DNA of 64,000 nt. Origin: Planctomycetota bacterium. GTDB lineage: Bacteria > Planctomycetota > UBA8742 > UBA2392. Shown piece after piece: positions 32,776-40,601 of this stretch. How positions within the stretch are numbered: the stretch's first letter is position 1; each line of letters opens with the position of its first letter. Location: assembly GCA_019636195.1 (NCBI GenBank), contig JAHBYA010000003.1, positions 62,001 through 126,000 of the forward strand, given 5' to 3'. The position numbers and the translations under genes are program-made. The notes below the pieces were generated by a model. It made no database searches and was not told the DNA's origin. It worked only from the letters and a program-made list of their open reading frames with translations.

Positions 32776-33003
32776 TCAAATCGCGAACAGGCCCGCTTGG
32801 CGGGGTATGCTCCATGACGTTCGCACAGACCCGGCCCTCACGGGCCGAGCCTGCCTTCCGCGACCTTCCGCAGACTACACAGGTAAAGCCCACAAGGCTG
32901 TTATCTGCGTCTCTGCGTTGATTTGGATCTGCCGCGAAATCAGTTTCAGGTTCAGCCACGGTGGCCACCGAGAAACCCGGAGAAAAGCAGGACATCAGGC
33001 TGA

Positions 33004-33052
33004 GCAGGATAGACAGGATTCACTTCCATGAAGTTCATCCTGCTTGTCCTGC
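33004..33052. repeat. AGGAT-word inverted repeat
   Basis: GCAGGATAGACAGGATT (33004-33020) is nearly the reverse complement of CATCCTGCTTGTCCTGC (33036-33052). A second element of the same word family is at 44005-44057. Confidence 0.6.
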
Positions 33053-33253
33053 CAATCCTGATGATTTACTCGGTGTCACTCCGTGCGCACCGTGGCTGCC
33101 GTAAACTGCGGCCTCTCGCCATGTTCGCCATTTGAAGGCAGTTAATGGCGTACTTGGGCGAGGTCTGCGAGAGGCTTGCATTAAACTGCCGTCAACTCTT
33201 CGCGGCCTTCGCGACACCTTGGCGTCTTCGCGTGAACACCGTTTCAGGTTTAG

Positions 33254-33270
33254 CCACGGAGGACACGGAG
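33254..33270. repeat. Solo CACGGAG-word repeat
   Basis: CCACGGAGGACACGGAG belongs to the same word family as the inverted repeats around the GxxExxY gene (58980-59008 and 59391-59419), but no gene is attached here. Confidence 0.6.
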
Positions 33271-33434
33271 AAGCGTGTAGAACTGCATCGGCTGTCCGGT
33301 GATTACGCAGATGGGGCTTGCAACGGCTAGATGCTGCGCCGATTTGCGTGGCTGCTGCCGGTTCACTTTGGCGGTGCTGCTTCTTTCACGCCGGGGCAAT
33401 TCTTCTAAAACGCGCGTTTTGCCGGAGCTTTGCC

Positions 33435-35489
33435 ATGATGAAGACGACTCACCAGTGGCTTGAAAGCTATGTGCACAGCGGCTTGTCGCCGCGCGAAGTG
33501 GCGGACAAGCTGACCATGGCCGGCACCGAGGTCGAAGGCTTTGAAGAAGTCGGCGACGACGTGTGCTTCACACTTGAAGTCACCAGCAACCGCACCGACT
33601 GCCTGAGCGCGATCGGGCTTGCCCGCGAGCTTGCCGCCACCACCGGCAGGCGCGTGCAGCACCCCAAGGCCGACTATGCGCCGGCTGAAGCCAAAGCCGC
33701 CGATGTCAGCAGCGTCGTGATTGAGCCCGACGCGCTCAAGGCCTGCCCTTACTACACCGCACAGGTGATTCGCGGCGTGAGAGTCGGGCCTTCACCCGCG
33801 TGGCTGCGCAAACGGCTTGAAGGCATCGGGCTCAAGCCGATCAACAACATCGTGGACATCACCAACTTTGTGCTGTTCGAGACAGGCCAGCCACTGCACG
33901 CGTTTGACCTGAACGCGCTGGCGGGCAGGCGCATTGTCGTGCGCATGGCCAGGGCGGGCGAGCGCTTTGACCCGCTGGTGGACCGCAAGCGCGACAAACC
34001 TGAGCCTGAGCGCCCTTATGTCAAGTGCGACACCAACACGCTGGTGATCTGCGACGCCGAGAAGCCGCAGGCCGTGGGCGGCATCATGGGCGGGCTGACC
34101 AGCGGCGTAACCGGCAAGACGACCGACGTGCTGCTGGAAAGCGCATACTTTGAGCCCGCCGGCATCCGCGCCACAAGCCGCCGGCTTGAGCTGGAAAGCG
34201 ACAGCAGCTACCGCTTTGAGCGCGGCGTTGACGCGGGCGGTGTGCTGGCGGCGAGCCGGCGTGCGGTCGCGCTGATCCTTGAGGTCGCGGGCGGCGAAGT
34301 GCTGCACGGCGTGCTGGAGGCCGGAAGTATTGACGCGTCAAGCTACAGCGTGACCGTAACCGTGCAGGACATCCGCCGCAGCCTGGGGATTGACGTACCC
34401 GTGCAGACAGCGGCAGAGATTTTCACGGGCCTGGATGTGCCTGTGGCGAGCCGGACAGCCGAGAGTGTCACGGTCAGTGTGCCAAGCTATCGGCGCGACC
34501 TGCGCACGCCGATCGATTTGGTGGAAGAAGTCGGTCGCGTATACGGCCTTGACCGTATCCCGGCGCCTTTGCGCATGCCCGTTGAGACCAGCAAGCCCAC
34601 GCGGCGCCAGCGCGCGCGCCGCCACATTGCCGAGTCACTGCGCGGCATGGGCTTCAGCGAGGCGCTGACGGACACGTTTGTCAAACCCGGCGAGAGCGCG
34701 CAGTTTACGTTGTTCAGTGATGGCGCCGCGCGCCTTGAAGCGCGCAACCCCGTCAACACCAACCTGCCATCGCTGCGCAGGAACCTTGTCGGTAGCCTGC
34801 TGCTGGCTCTGGCGACCAACGAGCGTCAGCAGGTCAAAGGCGCGCGGCTGTACGAGTGCGCCAACGTGTTTCACCCGGCGCCGGACGGCAAGGCGACCGG
34901 CGAGCGTGAGCTGGTGGGTCTGCTGGGCCGCGACTACTACGACCTGAAGGGCGCGGTGGAGTCGCTGCTTGAGGTGCTGCGCGTGCACGACGCGCTGCGC
35001 ATTGAGCCGCTGGAGCACGCCGCGTTTGCGCCGGGGCGGGCAGCCATGCTGTCGCTGGGCGGCGGGCTGCTGGGGGTGATCGGCGAGCCATCCGCGGCGG
35101 CGCTGCGCGAGCACGGCGCGGAAGGGCCGTGCGCGGTGGGCGAGCTTGACATGTCAAGGCTTGAGCAGGCGTGGCACGAAGTGCCGATGATGCGCGAGCT
35201 GCCGCGCTACCCCGTCGCCGAGCGCGACCTCGCATTTATCCTGGGCGCGCAGGTGCAATGGGCGCAGGTGGTGGCCGCCGTGCGCAAGGCGTGCGACGAC
35301 ACCCTGCGCGAGGTGGAACTGTTTGACGAGTTCACGGGCAAGGCGATCGGCGCCGGCAAGCGCAGCCTGGCGTTTACGCTGCGCTTCCGCCGCGACGACC
35401 GGACGCTCACGAACGAAGAAATCACTGCCCAGATGAACGCGGCGATCGACGCGGTGAGGCGCGATCTGAGCGGGGAGTTGCGCGGCTGA
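33435..35489 (+). CDS. pheT: Phenylalanyl-tRNA synthetase beta subunit, short form without the N-terminal EMAP domain
   Basis: A 684-residue protein starting MMKTTHQWLESYVHSGLSPR. Domains in order are the N-terminal B1 fold running directly into TLEVTSNRTDCLSAIGLARE, and the B3/B4 domain with LEGIGLKPINNIVDITNFVL and HAFDLNAL. These are followed by B5 (VTVTVQDIRRSLGIDVP), the catalytic-like core (LVEEVGRVYGLDRIP and RNPVNTNLPSLRRNLVGSL), and the C-terminal FDX-ACB domain (LPRYPVAERDLAFILG). The tRNA-binding EMAP/OB domain inserted near residue 40 of E. coli PheT (795 residues) is absent. The partner pheS is not adjacent, since mreD and a non-coding field lie upstream. Both points are unusual, although EMAP-less PheT proteins are known. 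Confidence 0.95.
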   Translation: MMKTTHQWLESYVHSGLSPREVADKLTMAGTEVEGFEEVGDDVCFTLEVTSNRTDCLSAIGLARELAATTGRRVQHPKADYAPAEAKAADVSSVVIEPDALKACPYYTAQVIRGVRVGPSPAWLRKRLEGIGLKPINNIVDITNFVLFETGQPLHAFDLNALAGRRIVVRMARAGERFDPLVDRKRDKPEPERPYVKCDTNTLVICDAEKPQAVGGIMGGLTSGVTGKTTDVLLESAYFEPAGIRATSRRLELESDSSYRFERGVDAGGVLAASRRAVALILEVAGGEVLHGVLEAGSIDASSYSVTVTVQDIRRSLGIDVPVQTAAEIFTGLDVPVASRTAESVTVSVPSYRRDLRTPIDLVEEVGRVYGLDRIPAPLRMPVETSKPTRRQRARRHIAESLRGMGFSEALTDTFVKPGESAQFTLFSDGAARLEARNPVNTNLPSLRRNLVGSLLLALATNERQQVKGARLYECANVFHPAPDGKATGERELVGLLGRDYYDLKGAVESLLEVLRVHDALRIEPLEHAAFAPGRAAMLSLGGGLLGVIGEPSAAALREHGAEGPCAVGELDMSRLEQAWHEVPMMRELPRYPVAERDLAFILGAQVQWAQVVAAVRKACDDTLREVELFDEFTGKAIGAGKRSLAFTLRFRRDDRTLTNEEITAQMNAAIDAVRRDLSGELRG

Positions 35490-35502
35490 GCGACTTTAAT
35501 CG

Positions 35503-35536
35503 TCATTGACCAATGAACGCTGATCATTGACCATTG
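35503..35536. repeat. TCATTGACC-word repeat before lgt
   Basis: TCATTG (35503-35508), AC, CAATGA (35511-35516) is a perfect palindrome. The word returns as TCATTGACCATTG at 35524-35536. It lies between pheT and lgt and overlaps a possible TTG start of lgt. Confidence 0.5.
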
Positions 35537-35542
35537 CAACCC

Positions 35543-37021
35543 ATGCTTGGATCGCTCGATCATCCGCGCATTGCCGCCGACTGGTTTTCGACCACGTTGC
35601 TTCGCTGGTCGGACGGGCTTGTGATTTACGATACGTGGCTGCTGAACTTCAGCGGCTTCAGCGAATGGCAGGGCGGCGGCGGCGAGATCCTGCTCGACTT
35701 CTACTACTTCTGCTACCTGATCGCGTTCATCGGCGTGCTGTTCTGGTTCGGGCGTTTTCGCAAGCAAGGCTGGATCAAGATCAAGCCGCACGTCGCCTAC
35801 GACGCGCTGCTGCTGGCGATGATCGGCGTGCTGGTCGGCGCCAAGACGGCCTACATTTTCATTTACAACCCTGACTTCTATTTCGGCCCGCCGCCCTACG
35901 GCCCTGTCGATACCGACGACCAGTTGCGACGAATTTTCCTGAACTGGTCAGGCATGAGCAGCCACGGCGCCGCATTCGGCACGGCATTCATGGCGCTGGT
36001 GTGGTGGTTGCGCAGCCAGCGCAAGGCGCCGCTGTCAATCATCTGCGACGTGGGCACGATCAGCGCCGCGTTTGGCGTGATCTGGATACGCCTGGCCAAC
36101 TTCATGAACGGCGAACTGTACGGGCGCGAGGCGCCTTCGTGGCTGCCGTGGGCGATGCGCTTTCCGGTCCGCAGCGGCAAGGGCAACACCGTGGTGTTTG
36201 CCGACCGCCAGCTGTGGGAAGTCATGCCCAAGCCGGAAAGCGAGGCACAGGCCGAAAAGTGGATGGCTGCGCTTGAGCAGGCCAACCCCGGCGGCGTCGT
36301 CGATCAGGGCGGCAGCGTGCTGTACCGCAATCCCCAAGCGTACCTGCAACCCTACGAAGTGATCGTGCGTGCGCCCGAAGGCATCCAGACTGTTCCGCAC
36401 ACCGACCCCAACCACCTCTTTTTCGGTGTTTTTGATGTCGTCACTACGCCGCGCCATCCCAGCCAGCTTTACCAACTGCTGCTGGAAGGCGTGCTGGTAC
36501 TGTTGCTGCTGCTGTGGCTGCGGCGGCGGGTCAAGCGCTCGGGCGTTGTGGCGGCGGGCTTTTTCACGTTTTATCCGATCGCGCGTTTCATCGGCGAGTT
36601 CTGGCGCCAGCCGGACGTGCAGTTTCAAGGCCAGGGCAATGAGCTGGGCACAGTGATTTTCGGGCTCAGCATGGGCCAGTTGCTCAGCCTTGGCATGGCC
36701 GCGTTCGGCGTTTGCGCGATGATTTACTATGCCCGCTTTGGCCGCGTGATTGCAGACATGAAGATGTACCCGCCGGAAAGGGAAGATCCCAAGACACCTC
36801 CGCCGTCGATGATTGAAACAGGTATGGGCGGCAGCACCGGCGCCGGCGAGATTGCGGGCATTGAAAAGGTCCACGAGGCGCTGGCCAAAAAGCAAGTTGA
36901 GTGGGACGCCGAGCACGCCGCCGAACAGGCCAAAGCCGGCGGCCCCCACGGCGCCGATACGCAGCTTACTGAGGAGCTTGCCGATGACAGCGACAGCGAT
37001 CAGCCCAAAAAGTCTGAATGA
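35543..37021 (+). CDS. lgt: Prolipoprotein diacylglyceryl transferase with large insertion and C-terminal tail
   Basis: A 492-residue protein when started at MLGSLDHPRIAADWF (a TTG 3 codons earlier is an alternative). Lgt signatures are MSSHGAAFGTAFMALVWWL, the catalytic-region motif WIRLANFMNGELYGREA, HPSQLYQLLLEGVLVLL and GFFTFYPIARFIGEFWRQPD. Between GELYGRE and HPSQLY lies an extra stretch of roughly 110 residues (for example VVFADRQLWEVMPKPESEAQ). A hydrophilic tail of about 90 residues (MIETGMGGSTGAGEIAGIEK, ending QPKKSE) follows the last span. Typical Lgt is 260-300 residues. It transfers diacylglycerol to the lipobox cysteine at the inner membrane, consistent with several lipoproteins in this window. 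The 3' end overlaps the DUF169 gene by 38 bases. Confidence 0.92.
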   Translation: MLGSLDHPRIAADWFSTTLLRWSDGLVIYDTWLLNFSGFSEWQGGGGEILLDFYYFCYLIAFIGVLFWFGRFRKQGWIKIKPHVAYDALLLAMIGVLVGAKTAYIFIYNPDFYFGPPPYGPVDTDDQLRRIFLNWSGMSSHGAAFGTAFMALVWWLRSQRKAPLSIICDVGTISAAFGVIWIRLANFMNGELYGREAPSWLPWAMRFPVRSGKGNTVVFADRQLWEVMPKPESEAQAEKWMAALEQANPGGVVDQGGSVLYRNPQAYLQPYEVIVRAPEGIQTVPHTDPNHLFFGVFDVVTTPRHPSQLYQLLLEGVLVLLLLLWLRRRVKRSGVVAAGFFTFYPIARFIGEFWRQPDVQFQGQGNELGTVIFGLSMGQLLSLGMAAFGVCAMIYYARFGRVIADMKMYPPEREDPKTPPPSMIETGMGGSTGAGEIAGIEKVHEALAKKQVEWDAEHAAEQAKAGGPHGADTQLTEELADDSDSDQPKKSE

Positions 37022-37772
37022 CGCGATTGAACTGCACGTGCGCCCCGCGACATTTCCGCTGGCGATCAAGATGGTGCGCAACGCCGATGAAATCCCCGCC
37101 AAGGCCAAGCGCCCCGGCCGCGACATGAAAGTTGATTCCGCGCTGTGCCAGGGCATGAGTATCAGCCGCCACTACGGCTGGACGGTGGCCGTCAGCCGCG
37201 AAGACATAAGCTGCCCGATCGGCGCCACGCTGTTCGGTTTTCAGCCGCGGGTGCCGCACTTTGACAACGGCCACTGCTGCGCAGGCATGTACACGAAGGA
37301 TGCCGCCGCGGGCGCAAAGACCGAGGCGGCGGCGCCGTGCTTCAACTTCGGCGAATACTTCGCGATGGTCAGCGGGCCCCTGGGGCGGATCGACTTTACG
37401 CCCGACGTGGTGCTGGTGTTCGGCAACCCTGCGCAGGTGATGCGGCTGGTGACGGGCGCGCTGTGGGAGAGTGGGGGATACATTCACTCAAGGTTCAGCG
37501 GCCGCACCGACTGCGCCGACGAAGTCATTGAGACCATGCAAACCGGCAAGCCGCAGGTGATTCTGCCCTGCTACGGCGACCGGATTTTCGGCCAGACGCA
37601 GGACCACGAAATGGCATTTGCGATGCCGTGGAGCTTCGCGCAGACGCTGGTGGACGGCCTTGAAGGCACGCACAAAGGCGGCGTGCGCTACCCGATACCG
37701 CAGTTCATGAAGTACACGGGCACCTTCCCGCCAAGCTACGAAGAGCTGCGCCAATACTGGCCCAAGGCGTAG
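36984..37772 (+). CDS. DUF169 family protein
   Basis: A 262-residue protein starting MTATAISPKSLNDAIELHVR. AGGAG lies 8 bases upstream inside the lgt coding region, and the first 38 bases overlap lgt in another frame. DUF169 (COG2043) features are PATFPLAIKMVRNADEIPAK, then MSISRHYGWTVAVSREDISC, VVLVFGNPAQVMRLVTGALW, FSGRTDCADEV and QVILPCYGDRIFGQTQDHEM. Several conserved cysteines (SALCQGM, DISCPIG, NGHCCAGM, APCFNFG, RTDCADE, LPCYGDR) suggest metal or redox-cofactor binding. The function is unproven and no signal peptide is present. The overlap with lgt implies cotranslation, but a functional link to lipoproteins is not evident. Confidence 0.88.
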   Translation: MTATAISPKSLNDAIELHVRPATFPLAIKMVRNADEIPAKAKRPGRDMKVDSALCQGMSISRHYGWTVAVSREDISCPIGATLFGFQPRVPHFDNGHCCAGMYTKDAAAGAKTEAAAPCFNFGEYFAMVSGPLGRIDFTPDVVLVFGNPAQVMRLVTGALWESGGYIHSRFSGRTDCADEVIETMQTGKPQVILPCYGDRIFGQTQDHEMAFAMPWSFAQTLVDGLEGTHKGGVRYPIPQFMKYTGTFPPSYEELRQYWPKA

Positions 37773-37790
37773 CCGTACCGGCAGCGCGCC

Positions 37791-39410
37791 CTATGGCTCG
37801 GGCATTTCGCGGAGGACGCGCCTTAGCGGCTTGCCCACGTGGTTCTTGGGGATCTCGTGGACGATGTGAAAGCGCCGGGGCCGCTTGAAGCTGGCCAGGT
37901 GCGGCTCGACAAAGTCCGGCAGGTCGGCTGTGTCCAGCGGCGCGCCCTCTTTCATGACTACATAGGCCACGGGCACTTCGCCTTCAGTCGGGTCGGGCCG
38001 GCCGATCACGCAGGCTTCCTTGATGCCGGGGTGGCTCAGCAGCACGCGCTCAACTTCGCCGGGCGCCACGCTGTAACCCCGGAACTTAATCAGGTCCTTG
38101 ATGCGGTCCACGATGCGCAGGTACCCGTCTTCGTCAAACACGCCCACGTCGCCGGTGCGCAGCCAGCCACCGGGCAAAATCGCCAGCCGGGTAGCCGCGG
38201 GCTCGCTCCAGTACCCCAGCATCACCTGCGGCCCGCGCACCTGGATTTCACCTTCGTGGCCGGGCTCGACCAGCGTTTCGGGCGCTTCGGGGTGGCACAG
38301 GCGGATCTCGGTGCCGGGCAAGGGCAAGCCTACAGTGCCGACCTTCACGCGCTGTGGCGGGTTGTTGGTGACTTCGGGCGAGGCCTCGGTCAGCCCGTAG
38401 CCGTTGATCATCGGCACGTCCGGGACAGCATTGGCCCAGCGCTCGTTCAGGCTGCGGTCAATCAGCATCGCGCCGGCCTTGACATAGCGCAGGGACGCAA
38501 ACACATCGGCGGCTGTGTCGCCCGCGGAATCCAGCAGTCGGTTGAACATGGTGCCGCTGCCGTAAGCGACGGTTACGGCGTGGTTTTCGATTTCTTCGAT
38601 CACGCGCATCGGGTTGAAGTCTTCCACCAGCGCGATCGTGGCGCCCGCCGCAATTGAGGCGTTCAGCACGCAGCACATGCCCCAGGTGTGGCACAGTGGC
38701 AGCGCGCCCAGCACGATGTCGCGCTCGGTCCAGCCGAACCAGCGGTTGTTCTGCTCGGCGTTGGCGACGAGGTTGCGGTGGCTGATCATGGCGGCTTTGC
38801 GGTCGCCGGTGGTGCCGCTGGTGTACTGCAACACGGCGACATCGAGGTCGTGGCGGGCCTGGGGCATTTCAACGTCCCCCAGAACCTGGGGTATCACGCT
38901 GCTGTCGCCCCGTCCGGGCTTGAACTCGGCGCCGCTGCGGACATAGAAGACTTTGGGCTCGCGGATGTGGGCGGCCACGCGGGCGGCTTCAAATTCGCCG
39001 GCGCAATCGACGTGCACGAAGGCGGCGCGCGGCTCGGCGTCAATGATCAGCGGGATCAACTCGTCGCGCGTAAGCTTGGGGCTCACGGCCACCACGATCA
39101 TGTCGGCGCGCAGCGCGGCATAGTAATGCACCACAAACTCGGGGCAGTTGGGCAGCATCAGCATCACGCGGTCGCCGCGCTTGCCCTTGGCAAAACCGCG
39201 CGAGCGCAGCACCGAAGCGCTGATGCGCACGCGGTTCCAGAGCCTGCCGTAGGGAATGGTCTGCTCATTGAACAGCAGGGCGGGCTTTTCGGGGTAGCGC
39301 TTGGCCGTTTCTTCCAGGAACTGCCAGATGTGTTTGCGCGGCGGCTCATAGGCGCGGGCCACGCCTTGCGGGTAGTGCTGCTGCCAATCGCCGGGCTGGC
39401 TCACGCGCAC
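37791..39410 (-). CDS. AMP-forming acyl-CoA synthetase (long-chain fatty acid-CoA ligase-like)
   Basis: A 539-residue ANL-superfamily enzyme. The P-loop A3 is QYTSGTTGDRKAAMISHRN, A5 is MINGYGLTEASPEV, A7/A8 are GGWLRTGDVGVFDEDGYL and DRIKDLIKFRGYSVAPGEVE, and the catalytic lysine near the end is NHVGKPLRRVL. The length and motif order match FadD-like ligases, but the chain-length specificity cannot be read. The start is GTG at 39408-39410 or 39402-39404, overlapping the stop codon of the thioesterase gene upstream. The two are translationally coupled, so this operon both makes and hydrolyses acyl-CoA. The leader carries a terminator-like hairpin on the same strand (39930-39970). Confidence 0.92.
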   Translation of the reverse strand: MRVSQPGDWQQHYPQGVARAYEPPRKHIWQFLEETAKRYPEKPALLFNEQTIPYGRLWNRVRISASVLRSRGFAKGKRGDRVMLMLPNCPEFVVHYYAALRADMIVVAVSPKLTRDELIPLIIDAEPRAAFVHVDCAGEFEAARVAAHIREPKVFYVRSGAEFKPGRGDSSVIPQVLGDVEMPQARHDLDVAVLQYTSGTTGDRKAAMISHRNLVANAEQNNRWFGWTERDIVLGALPLCHTWGMCCVLNASIAAGATIALVEDFNPMRVIEEIENHAVTVAYGSGTMFNRLLDSAGDTAADVFASLRYVKAGAMLIDRSLNERWANAVPDVPMINGYGLTEASPEVTNNPPQRVKVGTVGLPLPGTEIRLCHPEAPETLVEPGHEGEIQVRGPQVMLGYWSEPAATRLAILPGGWLRTGDVGVFDEDGYLRIVDRIKDLIKFRGYSVAPGEVERVLLSHPGIKEACVIGRPDPTEGEVPVAYVVMKEGAPLDTADLPDFVEPHLASFKRPRRFHIVHEIPKNHVGKPLRRVLREMPEP

Positions 39411-39805
39411 AGCCTTTTGAAGTGGTCCGGCACGGGGACAGGCCGGCCGGAATCCTTTTCGGTATAGACGATCACAACGCGGGCTTCGGCGGCGGGTGCA
39501 TCGTCGCCGGCCCGGGTGATGACCTGGCGGAAAGTCACGCTGGTGTTGCCGAAGCGCTCGACGGTGGTCGTGATCTCGGCCCTGTCGCCCAGCCGCAGGG
39601 CCTTGCGGTAGTCAATCTCGGTGCGCACGGTCATGAAGCGCACGCCCCATTGATCGACAATGCTGATGTAGTTGAAGCCCTTGTCCTGCAAGAACTTGCT
39701 GCGGCCGTGCTCAAGCCAGTTGATGTAAACGGCATTGTTGACGTGGTCGTACACGTCAAGCTCGTAGCTGCGTACTTCAACGCGAAAGGTGCTGACGTAG
39801 GCCAT
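39401..39805 (-). CDS. Hotdog-fold acyl-CoA thioesterase (YbgC/4HBT type)
   Basis: A 134-residue protein starting MAYVSTFRVEVRSYELDVYD; an 81-codon upstream extension is Arg/Pro-rich and rejected. The catalytic segment ELDVYDHVNNAVYINWLEHG carries the aspartate and HVNNAxYxxWxE pattern of the YbgC/FcbC branch. DYRKALRLGDRAEITTTVER, the central hotdog strand, follows. It hydrolyses short-chain or aromatic acyl-CoA esters; YbgC proteins associate with the Tol-Pal system in other bacteria, but no tol genes are here. Its TGA overlaps the start of the acyl-CoA ligase. The ATG has no strong Shine-Dalgarno, and the 460-base upstream gap may contain regulation. Confidence 0.88.
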   Translation of the reverse strand: MAYVSTFRVEVRSYELDVYDHVNNAVYINWLEHGRSKFLQDKGFNYISIVDQWGVRFMTVRTEIDYRKALRLGDRAEITTTVERFGNTSVTFRQVITRAGDDAPAAEARVVIVYTEKDSGRPVPVPDHFKRLCA

Positions 39806-40269
39806 GAGTCCCGGGCGCAACTCCTTGTCAGGGCGCAGATTGTAGCAACGCCTTGGCTGGATGTAACACAGCCCCGGTGCGAATTGGCGGAACGCCCGGA
39901 CCCGCGCCGGATATGGGCTGGCGGCTGACGTGAAAAAGGACGACGGCGATCGGTTGCCCGATCGCCGTCGCCAGATGCAAGGCCTATAGAGATACCGCCC
40001 CCCCTTAACTAGCGACATCTCCCACAGCGGCCTTTGCTCTTGTGTCAAGGTTGCTTTCGCAACGAGCGTGAAGGTAACCTTTGACTATCACGGCAGTTTC
40101 ACGGCACAGTAGTATTTCTTGACAATCTTTTTGACCTGCCCGTGACGTTTCCACACGTTTTCCAGCCGGTGCATCCTCCGCAAACCCTTGCGTGTGGCTG
40201 ATTCCACGCCCTTTTGCCTTGCTGTGCAGAAAGCACACCCCTTTTGCCGATTGAGGTCGGGGAGACCCT
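39806..40269. other. 464-base intergenic region with structured minus-strand leader
   Basis: No coding frame is supported. It holds the 13-bp-arm hairpin at 39941-39970 with a minus-strand T-tract, a C7 run near 40010, and small dyads GTTGC/GCAAC and AAGGTAACCTT around 40048-40084. A TTGACA-like word (40121) lies further right. Because the hairpin terminates leftward transcription upstream of the thioesterase gene, either an attenuator or an independent small RNA could be encoded here. Confidence 0.5.
39930..39970 (-). terminator. Terminator-like hairpin in the leader of the thioesterase-ligase operon
   Basis: CGACGGCGATCGG (39941-39953) pairs perfectly with CCGATCGCCGTCG (39958-39970) around TTGC. 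On the minus strand it is followed by TCCTTTTTCACG. There is no minus-strand gene to its right, so it is an attenuator or the end of a small RNA. Confidence 0.65.
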
Positions 40270-40491
40270 GTGCGCGGGATCGTCGGTTACATCTTCTTCT
40301 TCACCTGCGGCCTTATCGCCGCCGGCGCGTACTTCTATCAACTCCATCCCGAGCATTCCATAGACGACGACCTGCCCCGCATGCGCCGCGGCGTTGACGA
40401 CGCCGTGGAGCGCGGCAAGCGCATGCGCGAAGCCTGGGACCTGCCCGAGCGCCAGAAGGACGCGCCGCAGGAATCCGCCAGCCAGAAGTAA
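40270..40491 (+). CDS. Small single-span membrane protein
   Basis: A 73-residue protein with a GTG start preceded by GGGGAG 5 bases upstream. MRGIVGYIFFFTCGLIAAGA starts a transmembrane span (about 3-23). The charged cytoplasmic or periplasmic tail (DDLPRMRRGVDDAVERGKRM) is probably helical and amphipathic. No family is recognised; the shape resembles YtxH-like small proteins with a membrane helix and a charged helix. A stem-loop at 40556-40583 separates it from the tricorn-type protease gene on the same strand, so the two may or may not be cotranscribed. Confidence 0.65.
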   Translation: MRGIVGYIFFFTCGLIAAGAYFYQLHPEHSIDDDLPRMRRGVDDAVERGKRMREAWDLPERQKDAPQESASQK

Positions 40492-40555
40492 AGCCGGGCC
40501 GCACTTCCGATGCCCGTACGCCCGACCGCGAACTCCGTTATCTGGTTCCGCTGAG

Positions 40556-40583
40556 GACCGGACTTTCGTATGAAGGTCCGGTC
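40556..40583 (+). promoter_or_regulatory. Strong stem-loop 18 bases before the protease start codon
   Basis: GACCGGACTTTC (40556-40567) pairs with GAAGGTCCGGTC (40572-40583) around GTAT, 12 pairs with one U-G. There is no T-tract. It could be a terminator remnant for the small gene or a 5' leader hairpin of the protease mRNA. Confidence 0.5.
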
Positions 40584-40601
40584 GATCTCACGGAGCCTGC
40601 C

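Larger units (their letters stand above)
32549..33434. other. 886-base non-coding hairpin and repeat field between mreD and pheT
   Basis: No credible coding frame is present: the short readings are Arg-rich and out of register with any Shine-Dalgarno. In order it holds a REP-like palindrome (32559-32610), three hairpins (32636-32711), a terminator (32745-32775), and a repeat of the AGGAT word forming a hairpin (33004-33052). It continues with a CTTCGCG-word stretch (about 33196-33232) and a CACGGAG-word repeat (33254-33270). It appears to be an accumulation of small intergenic repeats after the mre operon. Confidence 0.7.

Noticed and set aside
32388-33031. Short plus-strand frames in the mreD-pheT gap
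   Set aside because: Arg/Pro-rich with no start signals; the DNA is better explained by hairpins, REP-like words and a terminator.
36035-37156. A 373-codon minus-strand open frame
   Set aside because: It is antisense to lgt and DUF169, both with diagnostic motifs.
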